Shown: piece after piece, positions 12,949 through 12,969 of the stretch
Layout: each line of letters opens with the position of its first letter
Numbering within the stretch: the stretch's first letter is position 1
DNA from: Candidatus Bathyarchaeota archaeon
GTDB taxonomy: Archaea; Thermoproteota; CALKCG01; B24; JAGTQN01
Length of the DNA stretch: 12,969 nucleotides
Assembly (NCBI GenBank): GCA_018396395.1
Contig: JAGTQN010000042.1
Coordinates: 1 to 12,969, forward strand
Reading direction: 5' to 3'
Notes under the pieces: model-generated
Seen by the model: the letters and a program-made list of their open reading frames with translations, nothing else
What the model was told of the DNA's origin: nothing
Database searches by the model: none
Translations under genes and position numbers: made by a program

Positions 12949-12969
12949 AAGGAAGAGGAAAAGCCTTCA
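12949..12969. repeat. 21-bp inverted repeat, right arm (at window edge)
   Basis: Perfect inverse of 12298-12318, spacing 672 bp end to end. The match reaches the last base of the window, so its true length is unknown and may be greater. Confidence 0.55.

Overview
The window looks archaeal, most likely from a Thermoproteota-type lineage (Bathyarchaeia-like is my best guess, not proven). The reasons are an archaeal-type S-adenosylmethionine synthetase, a RIO2 kinase, a single-domain Sm-like protein, a long-form HisG, AT-rich box A (TATA) promoters about 25-30 bases before likely transcript starts, frequent TTG starts, and a decayed methanofuran-biosynthesis gene.

Layout. Bases 1-364 (+) hold the decayed end of a CYTH/CyaB-like gene that runs tail to tail into hisG (361-1347, -). 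A divergent promoter region (1348-1500) separates hisG from the Sm-like gene (+), which is followed by the S-adenosylmethionine synthetase gene (+). A minus-strand operon (3080-5721) encodes an SF2 helicase with a C-terminal PCNA-binding-like peptide, then RIO2 kinase 2 bp downstream. Bases 5722-6504 are conspicuously AT-rich and hold an orphan gene (120 aa), a terminator-like hairpin and a long imperfect hairpin (6340-6442). A broken ECF-transporter S-component gene (6505-7238, -) follows, then another decayed reading frame (about 7364-7837, +) bracketed by two copies of a palindromic operator-like sequence. Next come an intact metallo-beta-lactamase-fold hydrolase (8052-8810, -) and a large old-yellow-enzyme/2,4-dienoyl-CoA-reductase-type flavoprotein (8912-10870, -). 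Bases 11089-11808 (-) are a heavily frameshifted mfnB (methanofuran furan-ring synthase). Two unrecognised small genes (11843-12238 and 12348-12722, both -) close the window. The second lies inside a 21-bp perfect inverted repeat that reaches the window edge.

The housekeeping genes (histidine synthesis, AdoMet synthesis, RNA chaperone, ribosome maturation, helicase) are intact. Four accessory genes are in various stages of decay: CYTH, ECF S component, an unidentified frame and mfnB. Lesions are dense inside the remnants and absent from the neighbouring intact genes, so I read this as genuine gene loss rather than sequencing error. The single-lesion sites in the ECF gene are the least certain case. 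I see no CRISPR array, rRNA, tRNA or transposase. The least explained parts are the AT-rich orphan gene with its adjacent long hairpin, the pair of palindromic operators, and the inverted repeat around the last gene.
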